This document shows positions 36,207 through 45,379 of a stretch of 64,000 nt of DNA, one piece after another. The position numbers were made by a program, and so were the translations under genes. Position 1 is the stretch's first letter. Each line of letters begins with the position of its first letter. The notes under the pieces were generated by a model. The model was given only the letters and a program-made list of their open reading frames with translations, was not told the DNA's origin and did no database searches. The DNA lies in NCBI GenBank assembly GCA_047602295.1, contig JASGHP010000001.1, forward strand, positions 6,324,001-6,388,000, read 5' to 3'. This stretch comes from JACMLD01 sp047602295. Lineage in GTDB: Bacteria; Bacteroidota; Bacteroidia; Chitinophagales; Chitinophagaceae.

Positions 36207-39200
36207 TTGAAAAGAAAAATTGTCAGCAGTCTTTTTATAACTGCATTTCTATTAATGTCCAGGTTGGCATTTGCGCAATTGCAAGCCAATTTTACGATGG
36301 ATAAAACCGGTGGCTGCAGCCCTGTAGCCATCAACTTTACCAATACCAGCACAGGCACTTCTTCCAGTACAACGTACAAATGGGATTTTGGCAATGGCAA
36401 TACATCCGTTGGCGCAAATGCCGGTGCGGTTTATAATGAAGAGAAGAGTTATACAGTAACGCTTACTATTGAAGACGGCGGCAAATCGTCTGTAAAAACC
36501 CAGACAGTCACTGTGTATGGCAAACCAACTATTACTGATATTGCAGTTTCAGTTGTAAAAGGTTGTTTGCCGGTAAATGCAAATTTTACAGCCAATGCCA
36601 ATACCAGCAGTGGCTATATAAGCAGTTATGTTTGGGATTTTGGCGACGGCAATACGCAACAGGGTTACTCCTCTTCTCAACAACACACTTACACAGTGCC
36701 GCAAAAAGCAACTATCAGCCTTACGGTTGCTAATAATTATGGATGCACCAATACATTGCAGAAAAAAGAGCTGGTAGAAATTCTGCCTTCCATTAAAGCG
36801 GCGTTTACGGCCAGTCAGACTATTTTATGCAGGGAAACAGATGCTGTGCAATTCAGCAATAGCAGTGACGGACCTGGCACACTTAGTTATGTGTGGGATT
36901 TTGGTGATGGCACAAGCAGTACAAATGCATCTCCTTCACATTCTTTCAACACGAAGGGAATTTATACTGTAAAGTTGACCACAACAAGTTCTGAAGGTTG
37001 TGTAATTAGCAATACGCAGGCAGGCTATATCAACGTAGCAAGTTTTAAATCAGACTTTTCAGTACCGCCATTGCTTTGCAAAAACAGCTATTACACATTT
37101 AACAGTACAAGTACACCATATACCAGTAACAGCAACTGGGAGGTAGATGGCGCTCCTTATTATTACTACTATGGCAATTATATAAATTATACTGCTGGTA
37201 CGCCAGGCAATCACACCATTAAACTGAAAAACGTTTTTGGCACCTGTCCCGATTCCATTACAAAAACAATTGTTGTAAATGATATTCCTTATCCAAATGA
37301 ATTTATTGATACTATATTGGGCAAATGCGGCGCTCCGGTAAAAGTAGATTTTAAAGATACTACTGCTGGCGCTGTGCAATGGGAATGGAATTTTATGTCC
37401 AATTATAATTACAACAAAATAGATGCTATTACACAGGCTGCTTCGTATACTTATAGCGGTGATGGTGGTTATACGGCAAGCCTGAAAGTGACCAATGCAG
37501 CCGGATGTTCTGCTACAACCAGCAAGTACATTGGCATTACAAGCCCGCATGCAAGTATAAGTGCTAGCGGGGCAACAGGTATTTGTGGTCCGGTAAAACT
37601 TAAGTTTACTGCAAACAGCTCTGACCAGATAAATATTTATAATTGGAATTTTGGTGATGGCACTACCTCCCCAGATGCGCAACCAGAACATTTATTTAGC
37701 AACCCCGGCACTTATTCGGTAACCTTAACTTTTACTACCAGTTATGGTTGTGTGGAAACTGCCAGTTATGGACAAGTGCGTGTATACGGAGCAGTAAAAG
37801 CAGATTTTACAGTTTCATCTACAAATGTCTGCGGCAATACACCGGTTTATTTTAATGCAACAGCAAATGGTACTGATCTTTATTATTATTGGGATTTTGG
37901 CGACGGCCAAACCGGTTATAGCGGCAGTACTTCTCATCAATATAGTTATGATAGCACCTACACCGTAAAGCTTATCGTAAGCAATGGGGGCAATTGCAGA
38001 GATACTTTAACAAAGACTGACTATATAAAAGTGTTGCCGCCATTCCCACAAATAAATACGGTAAATACTACTTGCGATGGCACACGTGGCCTGGTTACTT
38101 TTACACAGGCATCACGCAAAGCAGAAAGTTATGTATGGAATTTTGGTGACGGGACGCCAACTGTTAGTTTTACTACTCATCCTGCAAACGTAACTCACAA
38201 CTACACACAAACAGGCAACTATACAGCCACACTTACTGTTACCAATGCTCAATGTTCTTTAAGCGCAAATGCGCTGGTGCGTGTATTGCTAAAGCAAAAG
38301 CCGCAATTAAGTACAACTGTTTCGGAAATATGTTCTGGAGCGAGCTTCGCTTATCAAATCAACAATATTGAAGCTAACCCGATGCAAAATACTTATCAGA
38401 ATTCTTATTACTACATTAAATGGCAGTATGACAATGGTGCTAATTTTAATGGTGGCTTTTCTTCCGATTACTTAAACTACTGGTATACGAATACATCAGG
38501 CACTGCTGTTTCATACAGTAATGAACCTGCCAACATCAGGGTTATTTTTCGTTCTACATTTTTTGGGTGTGACGACACCACCAATTATGTAGCTATCAAA
38601 TTTAAAGGTGCTTATCCTGGTTTTGCAGTGTTGGCAGATAAGCAATGCTGGAAAACGCCAGTAACATTTCAGGATACCAGCAAAGCAAATGGCAGCAGCA
38701 AAATAGTACGCTGGGACTGGAATTTTGGCGATGGCAGCTATCAAAGCTTCAGCACAGGGGGTAATACAGTAACGCATCAATATAATACACCAGCAAGCTA
38801 TAATGTAACATTGAGTGTTACAGATGCATCTGGCTGTTCGTCGCCAGTAGTTTCAAAATATGTGGAAGTATATGGGCCTAAGGCAGGCTTCTATTTTTCA
38901 CCCAACCCTTCTACCATTACATTGCCGGTATATTTTTACAATAACACCAATAATTATAACAGCTATAGTACACAATACAAGTGGGATTTTGGAGATGGTG
39001 CTACTTCAACAGACTATTCACCTGTACATACATATAATACACCCGGTACTTATATTGTAAAGCTGATTGCCCTTAATGCAGCAACCTGCAATGACACCAT
39101 TACACAATCAATATTGGTTCAGAATTTTAAACCTGCTTTCACTTATACCAGCAATATTGTTTCAGGAAAATGTCCTCCTGTATTGGCAAGATTCACCAAT

Positions 39201-40616
39201 AATTCTATCAACTATACCAGCGTTAAATGGGATTTTGGAGATGGCATCACTGCAGACAACCTTAACTATCCAAGCCATGTTTATGAGAAGCCAGGAAAGT
39301 ATATCGTTACATTATACATCTATGGCGTTAGTGGTTTGCAGGCAACTTATAAAGATTCGGTTATTATTAAGCAACCTTCTGCTACGCTAAATGCCGATAC
39401 ATTAGAAATATGCATTAACGGCACAGTAAACCTGAATGCGGTAGCCAATAATGTTAGCAGCTATCTGTGGGATTTTGGAGATGGCTCACTTTCTTCATCA
39501 ACCAGCAATACTACAGCACACAGTTATACCACGGCTGGTATTTATAACCCTTCGTTAATGGTAGTTGATAATGGCGGATGCGCAGCGCTTACACCATTAG
39601 GCAATAAAATAAATGTACACGCAAACCCCATAATAAATTTTTCACCGGCAGCGCCTGTTGTTTGTAAAGGAAGCCAATTGCAGATAACAGCTAGCGGTGG
39701 CACTGAGTATGCATGGGTGCCTGGAACAGGATTGAGTGATGCTTTTGTTGCAAATCCGTATGCTTCACCTTCTGTAAACACTACCTATACTGTAAACGTA
39801 AAAGATAATATAGGTTGTTCAGCCAGTGCTAAACTGGATGTAATAGTAAGCCAGCCTGTGCAATTAAAAACATCACCAGATACAAGTGTATGTTTTGGTA
39901 AAAATGTGCCGTTGCTAATAACAGGTGCAGATAGTTATCAATGGATAAACAATACCATTGGGCTTAGCAGTACAAATATTGCTACGCCTTTTGCATCTCC
40001 TTTATTAACCAGCACCTATACTGTTACCGGTGCAGATAAATATCATTGTTTTTCGGACACTGCAAATATAAAAGTAACGGTAATGCCACTGCCAATAGTA
40101 AATGCAGGAGCAGATGTGGAAGTGTTAGGTGGAACGCAGGTGCAATTAAATGCCACTGGCGATAACGATATTGTTAAATGGAACTGGTCTCCCACAAAAT
40201 ATTTGAACTGCATCAATTGCGCTTCACCCATTAGTACGCCACTTGCTCAAATGGATTACGTTGTTACGGCTACCAATAGAAATGGTTGCATTGCTACAGA
40301 TACGGTAATAGTAAAATTGATCTGCGATCAGGACAGGGTTAGGATACCGAATGCTTTTACACCTAATAACGATGGTAGCAATGACCTCTTCATGATAAAA
40401 GGAATATCGTTGGTGAAGCACCTTATCATCTTTGATAGATGGGGGCAGAAAATGTTTGAGCGAAGTAATTTTATAGCAGCCGATAAATCTTCAGGCTGGG
40501 ATGGAAACTATAATGGCAATCCTGCTACGGCCGGCACCTATATTTATTTTGTAGAAATGCAATGTGCCAGTGGCGATGCATTTACCATGAAAGGTTCTGT
40601 GGTATTGATAAGATAA
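36207..40616 (+). CDS. Large PKD-repeat surface protein with T9SS type B sorting domain
   Basis: A 1469-residue protein with a signal peptide (ending RLAFAQ). About eleven PKD-like beta-sandwich repeats each carry a WDFGDG or close variant (for example YVWDFGDGNTQ, YNWNFGDGTTS, VKWDFGDGITA). Two Ig-like stretches follow, and the C-terminal gliding-motility-associated domain has RIPNAFTPNNDGSND, IFDRWGQKMFER and GWDGNYNGNPATAGTYIYF. This CHU_C / type B domain sends the protein through the type IX secretion system. It is probably an adhesin or matrix-binding protein. It is a single-gene transcript closed by the hairpin at 40623-40657. Confidence 0.92.
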   Translation: MKRKIVSSLFITAFLLMSRLAFAQLQANFTMDKTGGCSPVAINFTNTSTGTSSSTTYKWDFGNGNTSVGANAGAVYNEEKSYTVTLTIEDGGKSSVKTQTVTVYGKPTITDIAVSVVKGCLPVNANFTANANTSSGYISSYVWDFGDGNTQQGYSSSQQHTYTVPQKATISLTVANNYGCTNTLQKKELVEILPSIKAAFTASQTILCRETDAVQFSNSSDGPGTLSYVWDFGDGTSSTNASPSHSFNTKGIYTVKLTTTSSEGCVISNTQAGYINVASFKSDFSVPPLLCKNSYYTFNSTSTPYTSNSNWEVDGAPYYYYYGNYINYTAGTPGNHTIKLKNVFGTCPDSITKTIVVNDIPYPNEFIDTILGKCGAPVKVDFKDTTAGAVQWEWNFMSNYNYNKIDAITQAASYTYSGDGGYTASLKVTNAAGCSATTSKYIGITSPHASISASGATGICGPVKLKFTANSSDQINIYNWNFGDGTTSPDAQPEHLFSNPGTYSVTLTFTTSYGCVETASYGQVRVYGAVKADFTVSSTNVCGNTPVYFNATANGTDLYYYWDFGDGQTGYSGSTSHQYSYDSTYTVKLIVSNGGNCRDTLTKTDYIKVLPPFPQINTVNTTCDGTRGLVTFTQASRKAESYVWNFGDGTPTVSFTTHPANVTHNYTQTGNYTATLTVTNAQCSLSANALVRVLLKQKPQLSTTVSEICSGASFAYQINNIEANPMQNTYQNSYYYIKWQYDNGANFNGGFSSDYLNYWYTNTSGTAVSYSNEPANIRVIFRSTFFGCDDTTNYVAIKFKGAYPGFAVLADKQCWKTPVTFQDTSKANGSSKIVRWDWNFGDGSYQSFSTGGNTVTHQYNTPASYNVTLSVTDASGCSSPVVSKYVEVYGPKAGFYFSPNPSTITLPVYFYNNTNNYNSYSTQYKWDFGDGATSTDYSPVHTYNTPGTYIVKLIALNAATCNDTITQSILVQNFKPAFTYTSNIVSGKCPPVLARFTNNSINYTSVKWDFGDGITADNLNYPSHVYEKPGKYIVTLYIYGVSGLQATYKDSVIIKQPSATLNADTLEICINGTVNLNAVANNVSSYLWDFGDGSLSSSTSNTTAHSYTTAGIYNPSLMVVDNGGCAALTPLGNKINVHANPIINFSPAAPVVCKGSQLQITASGGTEYAWVPGTGLSDAFVANPYASPSVNTTYTVNVKDNIGCSASAKLDVIVSQPVQLKTSPDTSVCFGKNVPLLITGADSYQWINNTIGLSSTNIATPFASPLLTSTYTVTGADKYHCFSDTANIKVTVMPLPIVNAGADVEVLGGTQVQLNATGDNDIVKWNWSPTKYLNCINCASPISTPLAQMDYVVTATNRNGCIATDTVIVKLICDQDRVRIPNAFTPNNDGSNDLFMIKGISLVKHLIIFDRWGQKMFERSNFIAADKSSGWDGNYNGNPATAGTYIYFVEMQCASGDAFTMKGSVVLIR

Positions 40617-40622
40617 AAAAAG

Positions 40623-40657
40623 TAAAGCCTGGCTATACTATAACCAGGCTTTATTTT
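40623..40657 (+). terminator. Rho-independent terminator of the PKD protein gene
   Basis: TAAAGCCTGG (40623-40632) pairs with CCAGGCTTTA (40644-40653) with inner TATA/TATA pairing. It begins 7 bp after the stop at 40616. Confidence 0.9.
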
Positions 40658-40715
40658 ATCTGAATGCAATTTGCAGAGGTAGTTTGCTTTTCAATAGCTA
40701 TCCAGATTGTTTGAT

Positions 40716-41099
40716 TTACTTTTTGCTGTTCATCTGAGGTATTTTCTTTTCTGTTTTTTCAGGATCATATATTGGTGCATCTACTTCGGGTCCTGTGTTT
40801 GTTTTATCGCTTCTTATTTGCCTGTCTTTTTGCTGATCATTTACTCTTTGTTGTTCATTTGTTCTGTTAGCATTATTTTCATCTTGTGGCCATTGTTCGT
40901 GAGATTTTCCAATCTTACCATCGTTCCCTACATGTATATTGCTTCTTTCATTGCCCTGCTGCTGTTTGCTACCAGGTGACTGATTGCTTCTTTCCTGTAT
41001 TTGATCTTTTTGCTTGTTCATAGAAGTGTTTTTTGTGTCATTCTGCTGATTGCTGTTTTGATCATTTTTTCTTTGATCTGCTTGTTGCTCGTTTTTCAT
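40716..41099 (-). CDS. Disordered Gln/Asn/Lys-rich hydrophilic protein
   Basis: A 127-residue protein with hardly any hydrophobic residue. Gln, Asn, Lys, Asp and Arg make up most of it (NEQQADQRKNDQNSNQQND). No signal peptide or domain is seen. It is probably intrinsically disordered and resembles hydrophilins or stress-induced small proteins. The codon usage is consistent with a real gene, since low hydrophobicity over 127 codons is unlikely in a random frame. It lies between the convergent PKD gene and the DNA-repair operon, so its role is unclear. Confidence 0.55.
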   Translation of the reverse strand: MKNEQQADQRKNDQNSNQQNDTKNTSMNKQKDQIQERSNQSPGSKQQQGNERSNIHVGNDGKIGKSHEQWPQDENNANRTNEQQRVNDQQKDRQIRSDKTNTGPEVDAPIYDPEKTEKKIPQMNSKK

Positions 41100-41269
41100 A
41101 TTGCATCGTTTTAAAAATGAATAAAACCATTGTCACTTAATATTTATTCAAAACAATGCCGAAAATCATCTTACTCTTTATCAACAGTTTAGAATTTGCC
41201 GCAAACCGAATATGTGTAGCTGCATACCCGTTATAATGTAGAACATGTTCCTGTTTAAGAAGCATCACT

Positions 41270-42781
41270 TTACTGACTTAGTTTCTTTAAACAGCTTTGC
41301 AGGTTATTTCCTTTTTTAAGTACCATATAGAAAAGATCGCCTAATTTTTTAACTCTCTTTTCCAGATTGAAAATATTGAACTGAGATGGATGCAGTCCTT
41401 TCTTTAATTCCTTTGGCAATAATGGCGCTGATACTTGTGCGCCATCTACAGGTCTAACACTATATGCTGATGCTACAGTTTGTCTCTGGCTGTTTTGCAA
41501 GTAATCAATATAAATTTTAGGACCTCTTTTTTTAAGCGATCTTTCAATACTTGTAAAGTCTGGTAACTGTTCGTGCGTCATGTTTGCAATGATGCCACCA
41601 AAATCCCTGGCATGTTGGTATGAATATTTCGCCTGCAATGGTAAAAAAATATGCAAGCCGGTTGCGCCGGATGTTTTGCAGAAATAAGAAGCACCGGCTT
41701 TGTCAAGTATTTGCGTAATTACCTGTGCTGTTTCAATCACCTGCTCAAAAGTATTTTTGGGTGACGGATCAATGTCCATAATAAGGTAGGTTGGCTTCTC
41801 TGGTGATTGGATAGTAGAATTCCATGGATTCATTTCAATGCAACCAAGGTTGGCCAGGTAAAGCAGCGTAGCTTTATCATTGCAAATAGTATAATGTACG
41901 GTCTTATTTGCAGATTCACTTTCAAACGGCGCTGTTTTTATCCATGCAGGAAAATGTTCTCCCGCATCCTTTTGATAAAACCCTTTGTCTGCAATGCCGT
42001 TGGGATTTCTTTTTAATGAAAGCGGCCTGTTCTTTAAGTAGGGCAAAATAATAGGTGCCATCTTATCGTAGTAATCAATCAGATCGCCCTTTGTTATTTT
42101 ATCTTTCGGCCAATATATTTTAGTAAGATTGGTAAACTCAAGTGTGTGACCAGCTATTTTTTTGCTGCTGCTTTTATTTGAAGAAGATGAAGGTTTCTTT
42201 GCTGCACTTTTTTTTGCCGGCGCAGCTTTTTTGGATGCCGTTGTATTTGTTGCATCGTTTGCCTTTTCCGGGTTATATGTTTTGGTTACAGCATAATTGT
42301 CTTTATGTTTTATCAGTAACCAGTTTTTTTCATCGTTTTTCAATTGTACCAATGCAAAACCTCCTTTCAATTTCTTTCCCTGCAATGTAAATTTCAATTG
42401 TCCTTTCTTTAACCACGAACTTGCCTGCCTGTCCGAAAGTTCTTTCCCTTTTTCATCTACTGGTATAAAATTTCCTTTATCCCAAATGTCTACATGCCCG
42501 GCGCCATAATTTCCTTTGGGAATATCTCCTTTGAACCCGATATATGAAACAGGATGATCTTCTACCTGCACTGCTAAACGTTTATCAGAGGCATTTAATG
42601 ATGGCCCCTTAGGCACAGCCCAACTCTTTAGCACACCATTTAATTCTAATCTAAAATCATAATGCAGATGCGACGCATCATGCCGCTGCACTACAAAACG
42701 ATGCGCTGAAGATTTATTTGTTTTACCAGCAGGCTCTGGCGTGTTGGTAAAATTTCTTTTTTTATTGTAAGTAGTAAGCAT
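41270..42781 (-). CDS. ligD: LigD-like protein with phosphoesterase and polymerase domains but no ligase domain
   Basis: A 503-residue protein. Residues about 27-165 form the 3'-phosphoesterase (PE) domain: FVVQRHDASHLHYDFRLE with its His cluster, SWAVPKGPS and GNYGAGHVDIWD. A Lys/Ala/Ser linker (about 175-210) follows. The polymerase domain (215-500) contains TKIYWPKDKITKGDLIDYY, the metal-binding LIMDIDPSP (Asp336, Asp338) and SAYSVRPVDGAQVS. The ATP-dependent ligase domain, normally between PE and Pol or at the N-terminus, is missing, and the frame is intact. Ku is encoded 2 bp upstream. It would trim 3' ends and add nucleotides in non-homologous end joining; a separate ligase would have to seal the break. 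Confidence 0.92.
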   Translation of the reverse strand: MLTTYNKKRNFTNTPEPAGKTNKSSAHRFVVQRHDASHLHYDFRLELNGVLKSWAVPKGPSLNASDKRLAVQVEDHPVSYIGFKGDIPKGNYGAGHVDIWDKGNFIPVDEKGKELSDRQASSWLKKGQLKFTLQGKKLKGGFALVQLKNDEKNWLLIKHKDNYAVTKTYNPEKANDATNTTASKKAAPAKKSAAKKPSSSSNKSSSKKIAGHTLEFTNLTKIYWPKDKITKGDLIDYYDKMAPIILPYLKNRPLSLKRNPNGIADKGFYQKDAGEHFPAWIKTAPFESESANKTVHYTICNDKATLLYLANLGCIEMNPWNSTIQSPEKPTYLIMDIDPSPKNTFEQVIETAQVITQILDKAGASYFCKTSGATGLHIFLPLQAKYSYQHARDFGGIIANMTHEQLPDFTSIERSLKKRGPKIYIDYLQNSQRQTVASAYSVRPVDGAQVSAPLLPKELKKGLHPSQFNIFNLEKRVKKLGDLFYMVLKKGNNLQSCLKKLSQ

Positions 42782-42783
42782 AA

Positions 42784-43557
42784 TCAGGAAGCTTTTTTCT
42801 TTTTAGTGCCAAGGCTGGCCTGTAATTGTTCCATCAGATCTTTTGTTTTTTCCTGCACTACTTTCATTTTGTGAACTGTAGCACGTTTGCCTGCTGCCTT
42901 GGCTTTTATCAGTTTCATTAGTTTGGCAGAATAAATGTCTTTGTAATCAGTAATATCAAACTTGGTTGATAATTGATCAATTAAAGACAATGCCATTTTC
43001 AACTCACCAGGTTTTGGTGCTGTTGCAGGAATATCAAGATCTGTTGTTTTTCTAATTTCCTGCCCAAAACGCAGGCGATGCAACAGCAGCAAATGCCCGG
43101 AAGCTTTTATAACGCAAAGGTGTTCTTTATTGCGCAATACAAAAGAGCCAAGCCCAGCCTTACCGGTTTTATTCAGTGCAGTGCTTAATAATGCATAGGC
43201 ACGTTTGCCCTGTTTTTCCGGTTCCATGTAATAAGTTGTTTCGTAAAGAATGGGATCAATCTCTGATGCCTTTACAAATGAATCTATCGCAATAGTTTTT
43301 GTTTTCTCTGGCATTGCTTCCGCAAAATCGTTATCATCCAGCACTACATATTTTCCATCGAGGTTATAAGCACGCACAATATTGCCCCAGGCCACTTCTT
43401 TTCCTGTATTTTCATTTACTCTTTTAAATTTGATATTTGCATGGTCTTTCTTATCCAGCATATCAAGATCAAGCGCACTGTCTTCTACTGCACTAAATAA
43501 TTTTACAGGTATGTTTACGAGGCCAAAACCAATAGCCCCTGTCCAGATAGATCGCAT
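42784..43557 (-). CDS. ku: Ku, DNA end-binding protein of bacterial NHEJ
   Basis: The 257-residue protein starts with MRSIWTGAIGFGLVNIPVKL, the Ku signature. The core includes AWGNIVRAYNLDGKYVVLDD and YLLRHRL-like LLLLHRLRFGQEIRK, then a Lys-rich C-terminal tail (LGTKKKKAS). Ku forms a ring-shaped dimer on double-strand breaks and recruits LigD. Its stop lies 2 bp before the LigD-like start, so ku-ligD is a bicistronic operon. The length is that of a full bacterial Ku. Confidence 0.96.
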   Translation of the reverse strand: MRSIWTGAIGFGLVNIPVKLFSAVEDSALDLDMLDKKDHANIKFKRVNENTGKEVAWGNIVRAYNLDGKYVVLDDNDFAEAMPEKTKTIAIDSFVKASEIDPILYETTYYMEPEKQGKRAYALLSTALNKTGKAGLGSFVLRNKEHLCVIKASGHLLLLHRLRFGQEIRKTTDLDIPATAPKPGELKMALSLIDQLSTKFDITDYKDIYSAKLMKLIKAKAAGKRATVHKMKVVQEKTKDLMEQLQASLGTKKKKAS

Positions 43558-43699
43558 ATGGTTAATTTTTATTGCTGATTATTATATGCATTAAAAAGTA
43601 TACCTAATCGATGATTGCTGCAATACCGCTTTTGTGTAGATTAATTTCTACATTAATCGGCCACGATATAAAGTTGGGTAGCTGCCTTGCGCCAGATTA

Positions 43700-44290
43700 T
43701 TATGCTTGGGTAATATGGTGCGGTTGCGTAAAAGCACTTCTGCTATCGTGTCTGCCTTCTGCAATTTCTTCAATCATTTTTTTATTGAAGGCTTCCAGAT
43801 CTTGTGGGCTGCGACTGGTTACTAAACCGTTGTCTACCACTACTTCCTTGTTTTGCCAATTAGCGCCTGCATTTTCAAGATCTGTTTTTATAGAAGGGAA
43901 GGAGGTCAATTGACGGCCGCTAATCATACCTGTTTCTATCAACAGCTGTGGCCCGTGACAAATAGCTGCAATTGGCTTTCCTGCTTCTAAAAACTCTTCC
44001 GCAAAATGAATATAATTAACATGCCTGCGCATCTGATCGGGATTAATAACGCCCCCAGGTATCATCAATGCATCATAATCTTCAGACTTAGCATCATCCA
44101 ACAATGTATTTACAGGTATGTCAATAGACCAATGATCGTGGTCCCAAGCTTTTATTGTATCTTTTTGAGCGGATATGATTTCCACCGTAGCGCCTGCTTC
44201 TTCCAATGCTTTCTTAGGGCTGGTTAATTCTACTTCTTCAAAACCGTTGTCTGAAAGAATCGCAACTTTTTTTCCTTTAAGTGATGACAT
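43700..44290 (-). CDS. DJ-1/PfpI family protein (type 1 glutamine amidotransferase-like)
   Basis: A 196-residue cytoplasmic protein. GKKVAILSDNGFEEVELT at the start has the family glutamate, and AICHGPQLLIETG holds the nucleophilic Cys with its following His. The closing HDSRSAFTQPHHI is variable. PfpI-like proteins act as deglycases, chaperones or proteases in stress defence. It is 143 bp upstream of ku on the same strand and could be read in a common stress-linked transcript, but no promoter was resolved. Confidence 0.93.
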   Translation of the reverse strand: MSSLKGKKVAILSDNGFEEVELTSPKKALEEAGATVEIISAQKDTIKAWDHDHWSIDIPVNTLLDDAKSEDYDALMIPGGVINPDQMRRHVNYIHFAEEFLEAGKPIAAICHGPQLLIETGMISGRQLTSFPSIKTDLENAGANWQNKEVVVDNGLVTSRSPQDLEAFNKKMIEEIAEGRHDSRSAFTQPHHITQA

Positions 44291-44410
44291 AAAATATTTT
44301 TTAAGTGTAGGTGAATATGCTCATAAAAATAATGTTCCAAAAATGTACCATAAGGAGGCTGGCAGACTATCGATAATAATGTTGATAAACTTCTACAAAA
44401 AACAATAAAA

Positions 44411-45157
44411 TTATTCTTGCTTTTTTGTGGCAACATAATCAATCATCCATCTTGCGTTTTCCAATGCTGCTGCACTGGCAGTGTTGTTGAAATAAAGAAA
44501 TGCTTCCTGAATACTATCGTTGTTGAGAATAAGGTTTGCCTTTTCTTTTAAATAATCTGCTGAGTAAGCAGAATAAAATAGATCAGGTACACCATGAAAA
44601 CGGTAATAGACACGACTAGTATTCACAATCATTGCATCCGGAAGTTTTGGATGGCTGCTACCGCTAAAGCTGATATTATGGCTGGCCAGGGTTTGGTAAA
44701 CTTTTTCCTGCCACCAGCTTTTATGCCTGAACTCAATAGCGTTATGAAAAGCATCGTCTACACTGGCTATTATCAGCTCCAGCTTCTCCTGGCTGTATTG
44801 AAATTGCGGCGGCAGTTGAAATAGCACAGTTCCTAGTTTACTGCCTAAGCCTTCTTTAAGTATGCCATAGAAATCTGCCAGCAACTGTTTAGTGTCTGCA
44901 AATTTTTTATAGTGAGTAATAGTACGTGGTACTTTCAAAGAAAAAAGAAAATCATCCGGGCTCTCCTGATACCATTTTTGCAATGATGCTAGTTTGGGAA
45001 ACTGGTAAAATGTAACATTGAGTTCAATGGTAGAAAATTGCTTACTATAAAACTGAAACCATTGCTTTTGCGGTAATAACGGAGGATAAAAAACATCTCT
45101 CCATTCTTTATAGAGAAAGCCCGAACATCCTATATGCCATTTTATTTGCTGGTTCAT
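44411..45157 (-). CDS. DUF72 (YecE-like) TIM-barrel protein
   Basis: A 248-residue protein that opens with KWHIGCSGFLYKEWRDVFYP, the DUF72 start with GCSG. It then has the IELNVTFYQFP and FLFSLKVPRTITHYKKF strands and IEFRHKSWW. These fit the TIM-barrel DUF72/YecE family, whose enzymatic role is still unknown and whose members often lie near DNA-repair or stress genes. A 120-bp gap separates it from the DJ-1 gene downstream. Confidence 0.92.
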   Translation of the reverse strand: MNQQIKWHIGCSGFLYKEWRDVFYPPLLPQKQWFQFYSKQFSTIELNVTFYQFPKLASLQKWYQESPDDFLFSLKVPRTITHYKKFADTKQLLADFYGILKEGLGSKLGTVLFQLPPQFQYSQEKLELIIASVDDAFHNAIEFRHKSWWQEKVYQTLASHNISFSGSSHPKLPDAMIVNTSRVYYRFHGVPDLFYSAYSADYLKEKANLILNNDSIQEAFLYFNNTASAAALENARWMIDYVATKKQE

Positions 45158-45379
45158 ACCAGCAGTAAAACAAAAATAAAACCATAATTCGGCCAGGGCC
45201 GATTGTGGATTTTAAGGTGCGATCATATTTACAATGCAACACATTAGTAAGCGCCTACTATATTTTCTATTACTGAAGTGTGTAGCCCCGGCCAATGGCT
45301 ACGCCAAGACACAACGATGACTCATCCGGTTTACAAATGCCGGCTCAATAAATTTTACCCATCGCTGAAAATTTAAAGA

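Noticed and set aside
36207..40616. Several 60-210 codon frames on the opposite strand of the PKD gene
   Set aside because: They are shadow frames of a long repetitive gene and show no family pattern.
45282..45302. GTAGCC/GGCTAC hairpin as a terminator
   Set aside because: No T-run and not directly behind a gene end in the right direction.
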